NCBI GenBank assembly: GCA_964440155.1
Contig: CAYTRH010000001.1
Coordinates: 1 to 64,000 of the forward strand
Source of the DNA: PFJX01 sp964440155
GTDB lineage: Bacteria; Pseudomonadota; Gammaproteobacteria; Burkholderiales; Thiobacillaceae
Direction of reading: 5' to 3'
Length of the DNA: 64,000 bases
This document shows, one piece after another, positions 54,851 through 63,415 of the stretch (position 1 is its first letter; every line of letters starts with the position of its first letter). The notes under the pieces were generated by a model, which searched no databases, had not been told where the DNA came from, and worked only from the letters and a program-made list of their open reading frames with translations. A program made the translations under genes and the position numbers.

Positions 54851-56299
54851 TCAGCGTATCCCGGTCAGGCGCGCCTGCAGCAGATTGCGCAAGGTCGCCA
54901 GTGTGGCCAGCTCCGCCTTGGTCAGCTTGACGTCGTCGTGCTGCTGGCCGAACAGCAGGCCCATGGCGTTGCCATCGGCGGCGGTCATGGGCAGCAGGAA
55001 GAACGGGTGCAGCGCATGCGCGCGTATCCATGCCGGCAGGTGCGGCGCGATCTCGCCGTCGCGCGGATTGTCGATGTAGATGTCCGCACGCTTGGCCAGC
55101 GCGACATGCGCCAGATCGCGCGCAAACTGCGCCGGTAGGGTCAGACCGGCGAGCGCATTGGGTTCGCGCGCGGCCAGCGTGGCGCGCACGCGGTACACCT
55201 GCTGTGCCCCGTCGAGCAAAAACACCGCGGCGCGGCTCAAATCCAGCGCCCGGTAGATCACCTCCACCACCATGCCGGCGATGTCGGCGGGTGTGCCGCC
55301 CTGTTCGATGGCCGCACGCACCTCCGCTTCACCATCGCGCAGCTTGTCCAACGCCGATGGCGCGGTCGCAGGCGACAGCACATCGGCCGGCGCTGCCGAT
55401 TGGGTCGATTGCAGCACGCTGGCTCCCGGCTCCAACAGCGCCGCCTGTGTGGCCGACAGCAACTCCTCGTGCGCCAGCCCCAGACGGTCGGCGAAGCGGA
55501 CGGCCAGGCGCTGCTGCAGTTTCTGCTTGATGTCCTCGCTGGCGCTGGTCGATAGCACCGACGCGGAACTGTCGGCATAGCGGGTGATCGCCAGCAGCCA
55601 GTCCTCCACACCCTCCACCTGATCGTCCTGTTCGCCGCGCAGGGTCAGCACGATCCTTGCCGGCAGCCGCCAGTGCCGCGCCACGCTGGCGCCGAGCTGC
55701 TCCAGCGTCAGGCCGAGCACGTCGCGCGCGGCGCCCTCCTCGTCCCGACCGGACTGCACGCGCTGCTGGATGCGCGTCCATTCGTGCGGCAGATAGAACG
55801 CCGTCAGCAGGCGGCCGACGCGGTGCAGCAAGGCACACACCACGCCCAGCTCGCCGTTCTTCACCTGCATCTTGGCGGTGACGTTGCCGGCCACCGAACC
55901 CGCCACCAAGCTGTGCGCCAGTTGCCGGCGCGCGCTCAGGGACTGCGCGTCCATGGCCTCCATCGAGCCGATCACCTTGGCCCCCAAGGCCAGATGGCCT
56001 ATCGCCTCGAAGCCGAGCACCATCATGGCGTGCGAGATGGTGGCGACATTGCCGCCGATGGGCGCGTACATCGCGGAGTTGGCCAGGCGCAGCACCTTCT
56101 GCGTCAGCGATACGTCGGCCAGCACGGCGTTGACCAGCGGCGCACTGTCCTCCGCCCCTACCTCCAGCGCTTCGATGATGCGGGTAACCGAGTGCTCCAA
56201 TGCGGGGAAGCCACCGCTGGCGTTCATGCGCTCGATGACGCGGGCCAGCAGCGCAGTGTCCGTCTGCGTAGCGCTCGCGGTCACGGCGTCAGCCGCCAC
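54851..56299 (-). CDS. HDOD-domain protein with C-terminal sensor domain
   Basis: 482 aa. The HDOD domain spans about 20-230 (VLADVSLTQKVLRLANSAMY, then ISHAMMVLGFEAIGHLALG). A linker and a GAF-like region follow (about 340-480, with VIYRALDLSRAAVFLLDGAQ). Such proteins relay signals without known catalysis. Its start overlaps the end of the GGDEF/EAL gene by 19 bases, arguing for a shared signalling role in c-di-GMP control. This is the second HDOD protein of the window and is not closely similar to the first. Confidence 0.85.
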   Translation of the reverse strand: MAADAVTASATQTDTALLARVIERMNASGGFPALEHSVTRIIEALEVGAEDSAPLVNAVLADVSLTQKVLRLANSAMYAPIGGNVATISHAMMVLGFEAIGHLALGAKVIGSMEAMDAQSLSARRQLAHSLVAGSVAGNVTAKMQVKNGELGVVCALLHRVGRLLTAFYLPHEWTRIQQRVQSGRDEEGAARDVLGLTLEQLGASVARHWRLPARIVLTLRGEQDDQVEGVEDWLLAITRYADSSASVLSTSASEDIKQKLQQRLAVRFADRLGLAHEELLSATQAALLEPGASVLQSTQSAAPADVLSPATAPSALDKLRDGEAEVRAAIEQGGTPADIAGMVVEVIYRALDLSRAAVFLLDGAQQVYRVRATLAAREPNALAGLTLPAQFARDLAHVALAKRADIYIDNPRDGEIAPHLPAWIRAHALHPFFLLPMTAADGNAMGLLFGQQHDDVKLTKAELATLATLRNLLQARLTGIR

Positions 56300-57975
56300 A
56301 CCCCCGCCTCCACCTGGTCCTCGAACGCCTGCGGCGCTACCGGACGTGCCAACAGATAGCCCTGCATCAGATCACAACCCTTGTCGCGTAACAACGCATA
56401 TTGTGTCTCGTTTTCCACGCCTTCCGCGACCACGCGCAGACCCAGCTCGCGCCCCAGGCTAATAATGGCAGCGACGATGGCCCGGTCGTTGCCGTCGCTG
56501 TCCAGGTCCACCACGAAGGTGCGGTCGATCTTCAGGCTGGACAGCGGAAAGCGCTTGAGGTAGGCGAGCGAGGAATAGCCCGTGCCGAAGTCGTCGACGG
56601 CGAAATTGACGCCGCGTTCGCGCAGCCGCGACAACAGCGCCTGCGCGCGTTCCGGCTCGCGCATCAGCATGCCCTCGGTCAGCTCCAGGGTCAGCAGCTC
56701 GGCCGGCAAGCCCGATTCGTCGAGGGCCCGCTCGATCACGCCGACCAGGTCACCCTGGCGAAACTGGGCCGGCGACAGATTCACGGACGCCTGCAAGCGT
56801 GCGCCCCAACGCTGGTTCCAGCGCGCCACCTGATGACAGCTCACACGCAGCGACCAGGCGCCCAGGAACGTGATCAGGCCATTGGCCTCGGCCAGCGGGA
56901 TGAACTCCGCCGGCGAGACGGCGGCGCCGTCGGTGCGCTGCCAACGCATCAGCGCCTCGACCGCCACCACGTCGCCGCTGGCCGCAGCGACGATGGGCTG
57001 GTAATGCATCTCGAATTCGCCGTTGCGCACGGCGTCGTACATCTGGTCTTCCAACATCAGGCGGCGTTCCGCCAGGGCGCCGCCCTCCGGCGCATAGACG
57101 TGGCAGCGGTTGCGCCCCGCCTGTTTGGCCAGCGACAGTGCGATTCCGGCCTGCTTGAACAGCGCCTCGGCCTCGCCGGCGTGCTCGGGAAACAGCGCGA
57201 TGCCGATGCTGGCGGACAAATGGCTCTGGCCGCGGTCATGCTCGAAAGGACGCTGCATCGTCGCCAGCAGTTTGTGCGCCAGCCGGGCCGCATCTTCGGG
57301 GGCGCGCATACCGGGCAGCAGCAACGCGAACTCGTCGCCGCCGATGCGGGTCACGAGGTCATCGCCACGCAGTGCGGTGCGCAGTCGCCGCGCCGACTCG
57401 CACAGGACCCGGTCGCCCAGCGCATGTCCCAGCGCGTCGTTGATCTTCTTGAAGCCGTCGAGGCCCACCAGCAACAAAGCGAATCCGTTCGTGCCATCCT
57501 GCGGTTGGCCGATCGCCTGAGCGAGCGCACGCATCAGTTCGACGCGAGTGCCCAGGCCGGTGAGCGGGTCACGCGTAGCAGCGTCGCCCTCGATCCGATG
57601 CGTGACCGGGTCGAACTCCCAGGCAGCGAACAACAGCTCCACCCGCCCCGACGCGCCCGGCAGCGGCAGGATACGGCAGGTGGCCCAACGCTGTGCGCCG
57701 TTGCCGGCCAGGAAACGCAGGCTCAGGGCCTGGCGGGCGGCACCGTCACTCGCACGCGCCAGCGCGGCGCGGAGCGCATCGTGGTGTTCGACGGCCACAT
57801 GCTGGAATAGCCGGTGTTCGGCCCCCGTCTCCGCCGGTTCGGCGGCACCAAGCCAGCCCAGCCCCGCGGGGGGAATGAACAGGAAACGCCCGTCCGCGGT
57901 CACGCGCGCGAGGAAATCCGCCAGCCGGTCGGCCAGCCGTTCGCCCGTCGCAGCGGCGACGGGCCGTTCGCTCAT
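56281..57975 (-). CDS. GGDEF/EAL c-di-GMP signalling protein
   Basis: 564 aa, soluble. A PAS-like N-terminus (about 15-130) precedes a GGDEF domain (about 135-300) with intact RIGGDEFALLL and an EAL domain (about 310-560) with VEALMRW, the metal-binding DDFGTGYSSLAYLKRFP and a downstream AEGVEN. Both diguanylate cyclase and phosphodiesterase sites look functional; which dominates cannot be told. It overlaps the M48 gene by 4 bases and the HDOD gene by 19. Confidence 0.93.
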   Translation of the reverse strand: MSERPVAAATGERLADRLADFLARVTADGRFLFIPPAGLGWLGAAEPAETGAEHRLFQHVAVEHHDALRAALARASDGAARQALSLRFLAGNGAQRWATCRILPLPGASGRVELLFAAWEFDPVTHRIEGDAATRDPLTGLGTRVELMRALAQAIGQPQDGTNGFALLLVGLDGFKKINDALGHALGDRVLCESARRLRTALRGDDLVTRIGGDEFALLLPGMRAPEDAARLAHKLLATMQRPFEHDRGQSHLSASIGIALFPEHAGEAEALFKQAGIALSLAKQAGRNRCHVYAPEGGALAERRLMLEDQMYDAVRNGEFEMHYQPIVAAASGDVVAVEALMRWQRTDGAAVSPAEFIPLAEANGLITFLGAWSLRVSCHQVARWNQRWGARLQASVNLSPAQFRQGDLVGVIERALDESGLPAELLTLELTEGMLMREPERAQALLSRLRERGVNFAVDDFGTGYSSLAYLKRFPLSSLKIDRTFVVDLDSDGNDRAIVAAIISLGRELGLRVVAEGVENETQYALLRDKGCDLMQGYLLARPVAPQAFEDQVEAGVWRLTP

Positions 57976-59273
57976 TTGACCAATCCCCAGCCGCGCAGAC
58001 GGGCATAGGCATGCTGCGCCTGGCCGCCCTGATTGGTCAGTTGCAGATAGCGGAAATACTCCTGCGCGGCGCCACGGCGGTCCTGCATCTGTTCCAGCGA
58101 ATAGCCCTTCAGGAACACCGTGTTGGGGTTACCCGGCAGCAGGCGCTCGAACTCGGTGAACGCCGCCAGAGCCTGATCAGGCTGGCGTGTCTGCAAGAAG
58201 GCAACACCCGCGAGGTGATGCGCTTGGGCCTCGGTGGGATAGACCGCCTTGGCCTGGGCCAGATACGGCTTGGCTTCGTCCGGACGCTTCATCGCCATCT
58301 GCGTCTTGGCCATCAGCACCAGGCCGGTGTAGTCGTCCGGCGCCAGTTGCAGCGCGCGCCGCATGTGGCCATCGGCGGTTTCGAACTTTTTCTGATTCAA
58401 CATCGCCTCGCCCTTCTGCTGTTCGGCGATCGCCGGTCGCAGCTTGCGCAGGCGGCTGGTATTGTCCATGTAACGCTCGCGCTGACGTGGGCGGCGCGCC
58501 GCCTCCGCATACGTGGTGGCCAGCGCCCGGCGGGTGTTGTCCAGTCGCTCGGAACTCATCGGGTGCGTCGAGAACATCAGTTCCAGCGCATTGGGCTTTT
58601 CCCGCGCCTGGCTGTTGAGCATGGTCATCAGATCCTCCATGCCCGCCGGGTTGTGTCCGGAGCGCGCCATGTATTCGAGCCCGAGCGCATCCGCCTCGCG
58701 CTCGTTGTCGCGGCTGTAGTGCGCCAACAGCGCACCGCCGCCGATGTTGCCGATCATCTGCGCCAGCGCGCCGTATTGCGGTTGCTTGTCCGCGGCGGCG
58801 ATGCTGATGCCAGCCACCACGGCTTCCAGCAGTGTGCCCTTGGCCTGGCGTTCGGCGTGATGGCGCGCGTTGACATGGCCCAGTTCGTGGCCGAGCAGCG
58901 CCGCCAGTTCGTCCTCGCTCTGCATCTCCAGCAGGATGCCACGTGTGGCGGCGATGGTCCCGCCTGGAAAGGCATAGGCGTTGACGTAGTTGGCATTGAC
59001 CACGTTGACGTTGTAGGGCATGTCCGGGCGATGGGTGCGCGCCGCCATGTCCTTGCCCAAGGCGCCGACATAGCGGTTCAACTCGGCGTCGCGCGTGATG
59101 CCATAGTCCTCCGACAACTGGTGCGGCGAGTGCTGGCGATCCAGTGCGATCTCCTGCTCCTTGCTCATCATCACGAAAGTGGTCCGGCCGGTAACCGGGT
59201 CGGTGGCGCAGCCGGTCAACCAGATGGATGCGCCCAGACCCGGGAGCGTCCAGATGAAATCTCGTCTATTCAT
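57972..59273 (-). CDS. M48 metalloprotease lipoprotein with TPR domain (BepA/LoiP-like)
   Basis: 433 aa. A Tat/lipoprotein-like N-terminus (MNRRDFIW, lipobox LTGC) places it in the envelope. The M48 zinc site is HELGHVNARHH with a downstream Glu in NEREADALGLEY. TPR repeats fill the last 150 residues. The layout matches BepA (YfgC), which degrades or rescues stalled outer-membrane proteins at the BAM complex; the lipobox is a difference. It is coupled to mnmA and the GGDEF/EAL gene by 4-base overlaps. Confidence 0.88.
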   Translation of the reverse strand: MNRRDFIWTLPGLGASIWLTGCATDPVTGRTTFVMMSKEQEIALDRQHSPHQLSEDYGITRDAELNRYVGALGKDMAARTHRPDMPYNVNVVNANYVNAYAFPGGTIAATRGILLEMQSEDELAALLGHELGHVNARHHAERQAKGTLLEAVVAGISIAAADKQPQYGALAQMIGNIGGGALLAHYSRDNEREADALGLEYMARSGHNPAGMEDLMTMLNSQAREKPNALELMFSTHPMSSERLDNTRRALATTYAEAARRPRQRERYMDNTSRLRKLRPAIAEQQKGEAMLNQKKFETADGHMRRALQLAPDDYTGLVLMAKTQMAMKRPDEAKPYLAQAKAVYPTEAQAHHLAGVAFLQTRQPDQALAAFTEFERLLPGNPNTVFLKGYSLEQMQDRRGAAQEYFRYLQLTNQGGQAQHAYARLRGWGLVK

Positions 59274-60403
59274 TGCACTAAATCCGCTTGTTGATAATCG
59301 ACATTAACTTGTTCAGGGCCGTCGGCCAGCGTCGCCGCGATGATGCCACCGCCCAGGCAGACCTCGTCATCGTAGATCACCACCGACTGGCCGGGGGTGA
59401 CCGCCCACTGCGGCGTGGCGAAATCGACGCGCATGCGGTCGTGGTCCAGGACGCTGATCACACAGCCGGCATCGCGCTGCCGGTAACGTGTCTTGGCCGC
59501 ATAACGCGCGCCCACGCGTGGCGGTGCGCCCACCCAGTGCAGGTCTTCGGCGATCAGCGAGGTCGCGCTCAACAGCGGATGGTCATGTCCCTGGACCACG
59601 ATCAACCGGTTGTGTTCCAGATCCTTGCCGGCGACAAACCAGGCCGCTCCTTCGGCCGCCGCACGGATGCCGCCGATGCCCAGGCCCTTGCGCTGGCCCA
59701 GGGTGTAATACATCAGCCCCTGGTGGCGCCCTACCACCTGGCCTGCGGGTGTCACCATGTCGCCCGGCTCGATCGGCATGTAGCGCTGCAGAAAGGCACG
59801 AAACGGCCGTTCGCCGATGAAACAGATGCCGGTGCTGTCCTTCTTGCCGGCCACCGGCAATCCGGCCGCGCGTGCCAGATCGCGCACTTGCGGCTTGGTC
59901 AACTCGCCCAGCGGGAACAGCGCACGCGCGATCTGCGCCTGGCTCAGCCGGTACAGGAAATAGCTCTGGTCCTTGTCGCCATCCACGCCCTTGAGCAACT
60001 CGCGCGTCGGCGATTCGCCGCGCAGGCGCGCGTAATGGCCGGTGGCGATGTGGTCGGCACCCAGACCCAGGGCATGGTCGAGAAAAGCCTTGAACTTGAT
60101 CTCGGCGTTGCACAGCACGTCGGGATTGGGCGTGCGCCCGGCCCGGTACTCGTGCAGGAAATGCGCGAACACGCGCTCGCGGTAGGCGGCGCTGAAGTTG
60201 ACCAGATCGACCTCGATGTCCAGCGCGTCGCCGATCGCCAGCGCATCCAGGAAGTCCTGACGCGCCGGGCAGGCGGGATCGTCGTCGTCGTCTTCCCAGT
60301 TCTTCATGAATACGCCGGTCACCTCATGGCCTTGCTGGCGCAGCAGCCATGCGGTGACGGCGGAATCGACCCCGCCGGAGAGACCGACGACCACGCGGCT
60401 CAT
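59270..60403 (-). CDS. mnmA: tRNA-specific 2-thiouridylase MnmA
   Basis: Thiolates U34 of tRNA-Lys, -Glu and -Gln. 377 aa. The PP-loop is VVVGLSGGVDSAVTAWLL, with the catalytic Cys in DVLCNAEIKF and the second in STGICFIGERPF. The ATG at 60403 overlaps the nudJ stop (ATGA) and begins at the PP-loop strand; the longer frame lies inside nudJ. nudJ-mnmA order is as in E. coli. Its end overlaps the M48 start. Confidence 0.96.
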   Translation of the reverse strand: MSRVVVGLSGGVDSAVTAWLLRQQGHEVTGVFMKNWEDDDDDPACPARQDFLDALAIGDALDIEVDLVNFSAAYRERVFAHFLHEYRAGRTPNPDVLCNAEIKFKAFLDHALGLGADHIATGHYARLRGESPTRELLKGVDGDKDQSYFLYRLSQAQIARALFPLGELTKPQVRDLARAAGLPVAGKKDSTGICFIGERPFRAFLQRYMPIEPGDMVTPAGQVVGRHQGLMYYTLGQRKGLGIGGIRAAAEGAAWFVAGKDLEHNRLIVVQGHDHPLLSATSLIAEDLHWVGAPPRVGARYAAKTRYRQRDAGCVISVLDHDRMRVDFATPQWAVTPGQSVVIYDDEVCLGGGIIAATLADGPEQVNVDYQQADLVQ

Positions 60404-60864
60404 GATGCGTCGCCGAATTCCGCCAGCAGATCGAGCGGAAAGCGGCGCCCGGTGTGAAAATCGTCGACGCAACGTTGCAGCAGCGGACTGCGGTGGCGGG
60501 CGCGCACAGCGGCGATCTCCGCGGGTGTCAGCCAGGCCGTGCGCAGGATGCCTTCATCCAGCGGCGCGGTGGGATCGAAGCCGGTGACCACGCCGGTGAA
60601 GGCGAAACGCAGGTAGGTGCGCTCGGCATGCGCGGGTGACGTCCAGCGGTAGACACCGAGCAGTTCGGTCGGCTCGAAATGGTGCGCGGTCTCCTCGAAG
60701 GTCTCGCGTCGCACCGCGTCCAGCAACGACTCGCCGGGTTCGAGATGGCCGGCCGGCTGATTGAAGCGCAGACCGTCCTCGGTGCGCTCCTCGACCAGCA
60801 GAAAGCGGCCGTCCTGCTCGATCACGGCGGCCACCACGACATGGGGTTTCCAGATTGCGCTCAT
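60400..60864 (-). CDS. nudJ: Nudix phosphohydrolase NudJ
   Basis: 154 aa. The Nudix box GHLEPGESLLDAVRRETFEE, followed by TA, has the Gly and Glu residues needed for metal binding. E. coli NudJ removes phosphate from nucleoside and thiamine-type diphosphates and is also directly upstream of mnmA, which supports the name. First gene of the operon nudJ-mnmA-M48-GGDEF/EAL-HDOD. Confidence 0.9.
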   Translation of the reverse strand: MSAIWKPHVVVAAVIEQDGRFLLVEERTEDGLRFNQPAGHLEPGESLLDAVRRETFEETAHHFEPTELLGVYRWTSPAHAERTYLRFAFTGVVTGFDPTAPLDEGILRTAWLTPAEIAAVRARHRSPLLQRCVDDFHTGRRFPLDLLAEFGDAS

Positions 60865-60963
60865 GGGGAAGGACGCGGCCGGGCGGCCCCGGCCCGGTCA
60901 CCTGCGGGCAGTGTCGATGCCGGGATTGTAGGCGCTGCGCCCGTGGCGCGGGGGAGTCGAATC

Positions 60964-61038
60964 TGGTGGGCAGTACTGGGATCGAACCAGTGGCCCCCGC
61001 CGTGTGAAGGCGGTGCTCTACCGCTGAGCTAACTGCCC
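60964..61038 (-). tRNA. tRNA-Val (anticodon CAC)
   Basis: Minus strand, 75 bases including an encoded CCA. The acceptor stem is GGGCAGT/ACTGCCC (61032-61038 and 60968-60974). The anticodon stem CCGCC/GGCGG encloses the loop TTCACAC, giving CAC for GTG codons. The T-loop GGTTCGATCCC is canonical and the D-arm contains TAGCTCAGCGGTAGAGC. It has its own promoter. Confidence 0.95.
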
Positions 61039-61051
61039 GAAAGAGGCGCGC

Positions 61052-61081
61052 ATTCTAAAGAAACGGGCGGATCGCGGTCAA
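61052..61081 (-). promoter_or_regulatory. tRNA-Val promoter
   Basis: TTGACC (61076-61081) and TAGAAT (61052-61057) on the minus strand, 18 bases apart, followed by a GC-only discriminator (GCGCGC) before the tRNA. That layout is typical of stable-RNA promoters under stringent control. Confidence 0.8.
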
Positions 61082-61179
61082 AGGCTTTTTCGCCTGCCCG
61101 GGGGCTCCGGTCGCGCCGTGCATGGGATGGGATGCGGCGTTCCAGTAAAATGCCGCACTTTTCCGCTACCTCGCGCATC

Positions 61180-62592
61180 ATGGTCCGCACCCGCTTCGCG
61201 CCCTCCCCCACCGGCTATCTGCATATCGGCGGTGCCCGCACCGCGCTGTTCTCGTGGGCGTTCGCGCGCAGGATGGGGGGTGAGTTCGTGCTGCGCATCG
61301 AGGATACCGATCTGGAGCGCTCGACCCAGGCTTCGGTGCAGGCGATCCTGGACGGCATGGCTTGGCTGGGCCTGGACTGGGACGAGGGACCGTACTACCA
61401 GATGCAGCGTCTGGAGCGGTATCGGGCCGTGGTCGACGAACTGCTCGAGGCCGGCCATGCGTACTACTGCTACGCCAGCAAGGATGAACTGGATGCCATG
61501 CGCGAAGCGCAGAAAGCACGCGGCGAGAAGCCGCGTTACGACGGACGCTGGCGCCCGGAACCGGGCAAGACCCTGCCGTCGCCGCCCGCCGGCGTGACGC
61601 CGGTGATCCGCTTCCGCACGCCGCGCGAGGGTGAAGTCACCTTCCACGACATGATCAAGGGGCCGATCACGGTCGCCAACGCGGAACTGGACGATCTGGT
61701 GATCATGCGCGGCGACGGCGTGCCCACCTACAACTTCGGCGTGGTGGTCGACGACTGGGACATGCGCATCAGTCACGTCATCCGCGGCGACGATCATGTC
61801 AACAACACGCCACGGCAGATCAACATCCTGAAGGCCCTGGGCGCGCCCATTCCCACGTACGCGCACGTGCCGATGATCCTCGGCCAGGACGGCGAACGCC
61901 TGTCGAAGCGGCACGGCGCGGTCTCGGTATTGCAGTACCGTGACGAGGGCTATCTGCCGGAGGCGCTGCTCAACTATCTCGCGCGCCTGGGCTGGAGCCA
62001 CGGCGATGACGAGAAGTTCGACGCGCGCCAGTTCGTCGAGTGGTTCGACGTCACCCATGTCAGTCATTCCGCCGCGCGCTTCGACATGGCCAAGCTGACC
62101 TGGCTCAATCAGCAATACCTGAAGGAGGCGGACGATGCGCGCCTGGCCGAACTGGTGCGGCCGTTCCTCGCGGCCCAAGGCATCACCGCGGCCGACGATG
62201 CCCGCTTGACGGCGCTGGTCGGCCTGGTCAAGGAGCGGGTCGCGACCTTGGCCGAGCTGGCCGACGCGCTGCACATCTACTACCACCAGACGCTGCCGGA
62301 CGAGGCCGAGGTGCGCGCCAAGCTGGTCGCAGCGGCCGTGCCGGCGTTCGAGGCGCTGCGCGCGGCGTTCGCTGAAGTCGCCTGGGAGGCACCGGCGCTG
62401 GGCGCGTTGATCAAGGACACGGCGCAGAACCATGGCCTGAAGATGGGTCAGGTCGGCATGCCGTTGCGTCTGGTGTTGTTCGGCACGGCACAAACACCCG
62501 CCATCGACCAGACGCTGGCGCTGCTCGGGCGCGCCGAGACTTTGCGCCGTTTCGATGCAGCCTGGCCTCGGGTGCGCGCAGCGCTGGCTTGA
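61180..62592 (+). CDS. gltX: Glutamate--tRNA ligase
   Basis: Charges tRNA-Glu. 470 aa, class I synthetase. APSPTGYLHIGGARTALFSW contains the HIGH motif (HIGG), and LSKRHGAVSV is the KMSKS equivalent. The anticodon-binding helical domain follows from about 320. The ATG at 61180 begins at the conserved VRTRFAPSPTG; an upstream in-frame ATG adds an unlikely 16 residues. A TAAAAT at 61146-61151 could be its -10, though no -35 was seen. Confidence 0.96.
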   Translation: MVRTRFAPSPTGYLHIGGARTALFSWAFARRMGGEFVLRIEDTDLERSTQASVQAILDGMAWLGLDWDEGPYYQMQRLERYRAVVDELLEAGHAYYCYASKDELDAMREAQKARGEKPRYDGRWRPEPGKTLPSPPAGVTPVIRFRTPREGEVTFHDMIKGPITVANAELDDLVIMRGDGVPTYNFGVVVDDWDMRISHVIRGDDHVNNTPRQINILKALGAPIPTYAHVPMILGQDGERLSKRHGAVSVLQYRDEGYLPEALLNYLARLGWSHGDDEKFDARQFVEWFDVTHVSHSAARFDMAKLTWLNQQYLKEADDARLAELVRPFLAAQGITAADDARLTALVGLVKERVATLAELADALHIYYHQTLPDEAEVRAKLVAAAVPAFEALRAAFAEVAWEAPALGALIKDTAQNHGLKMGQVGMPLRLVLFGTAQTPAIDQTLALLGRAETLRRFDAAWPRVRAALA

Positions 62593-62681
62593 GCCGCCGC
62601 GAGGTGGAGCAAACCCGACCGGCACGGCTACAATCGCCGGCCGCGACCCCTCCGATAACGACTAAGCCAAAACGCGTAGCC

Positions 62682-63302
62682 ATGTCCAGCAAGATGAAGC
62701 TCATCGGTTCCCTGACCAGCCCGTTCGTGCGCAAGGTGCGCCTGGTCGCCGCGGAAAAGTTCATCGAATACGAATTCGTCGTCGACGTGCCGTGGGATGA
62801 CGCCACACACGTGCCCGATTTCAACCCGCTGGGCAAGGTGCCGGTGTGGGTGCAGGAGGACGGCAAGGCGTTGTACGACTCGCGCGTGATTGTCGAGTAC
62901 TTGGACAACATCAGCCCGGCCGGGCACGTACTGCCCAAGGAGCCGCGGCCGCGCATCGTGGTCAAGCGCTGGGAAGCCCTGGCCGACGGCGTGTGCGATG
63001 CCGCCGCGCTGGTCCACCTGGAAAAGAAGCGTCCGCTGGCGCAGCAGAACGCCGACTGGATAGGCCGGCAGATGGGCAAGGTGCGCGCCGGTCTGAAGTG
63101 CATGAGCGACGATCTGGGTCAGCAGACCTGGTGCACCGGCGAGATGTTCTGTCTGGCGGACATCGCGCTGGGTTGCGCGCTGGGTTATCTGGAGTTCCGT
63201 TTCCCGGAGATCGACTGGCGGCGCGACCATCCCAACCTGTCCGAAGTGTATGACCGGCTGATGCAGCGCCCCACGTTCAGGGATACCGCACCGATAGGCT
63301 GA
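62682..63302 (+). CDS. Glutathione S-transferase family protein (YibF-like)
   Basis: 206 aa. A thioredoxin-like N-terminal domain (LIGSLTSPFVRKVRLVAAEK; FNPLGKVPVW; DSRVIVEYLD) is followed by the all-helical GST C-terminal domain (EALADGVCDAAALV; LADIALGCALGYLEFRF). The pattern, including TSPFVRK and NPLGKVP, follows E. coli YibF closely. The substrate is unknown. SspA is less likely because the TSPFVRK/YLEFR pattern fits YibF better. TACAAT at 62629-62634 may be its -10 element. Confidence 0.85.
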   Translation: MSSKMKLIGSLTSPFVRKVRLVAAEKFIEYEFVVDVPWDDATHVPDFNPLGKVPVWVQEDGKALYDSRVIVEYLDNISPAGHVLPKEPRPRIVVKRWEALADGVCDAAALVHLEKKRPLAQQNADWIGRQMGKVRAGLKCMSDDLGQQTWCTGEMFCLADIALGCALGYLEFRFPEIDWRRDHPNLSEVYDRLMQRPTFRDTAPIG

Positions 63303-63310
63303 GCGCATCG

Positions 63311-63330
63311 GTGCCGCCGGCCGGCGGCAC
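63311..63330. terminator. GC palindrome after the GST gene
   Basis: GTGCCGCCGGCCGGCGGCAC is a perfect 20-base palindrome 8 bases after the stop codon. It can form an 8-bp stem with a GGCC loop but has no T run, so termination would be weak or Rho-aided. Confidence 0.45.
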
Positions 63331-63415
63331 CGCACATCTGCCGCACCCGAGCTACATTGAAACTGAAGCCGTTCGTGATGCCGCACGACGCGCGGCGTAA
63401 CCTGGTGGAGGTGAC

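Noticed and set aside
62682..63302. Stringent starvation protein A
   Set aside because: The fold is the same GST type, but TSPFVRK, FNPLGKVPV and the C-terminal LGYLEFR pattern match YibF better. sspB and the rpsI-rplM context are absent.
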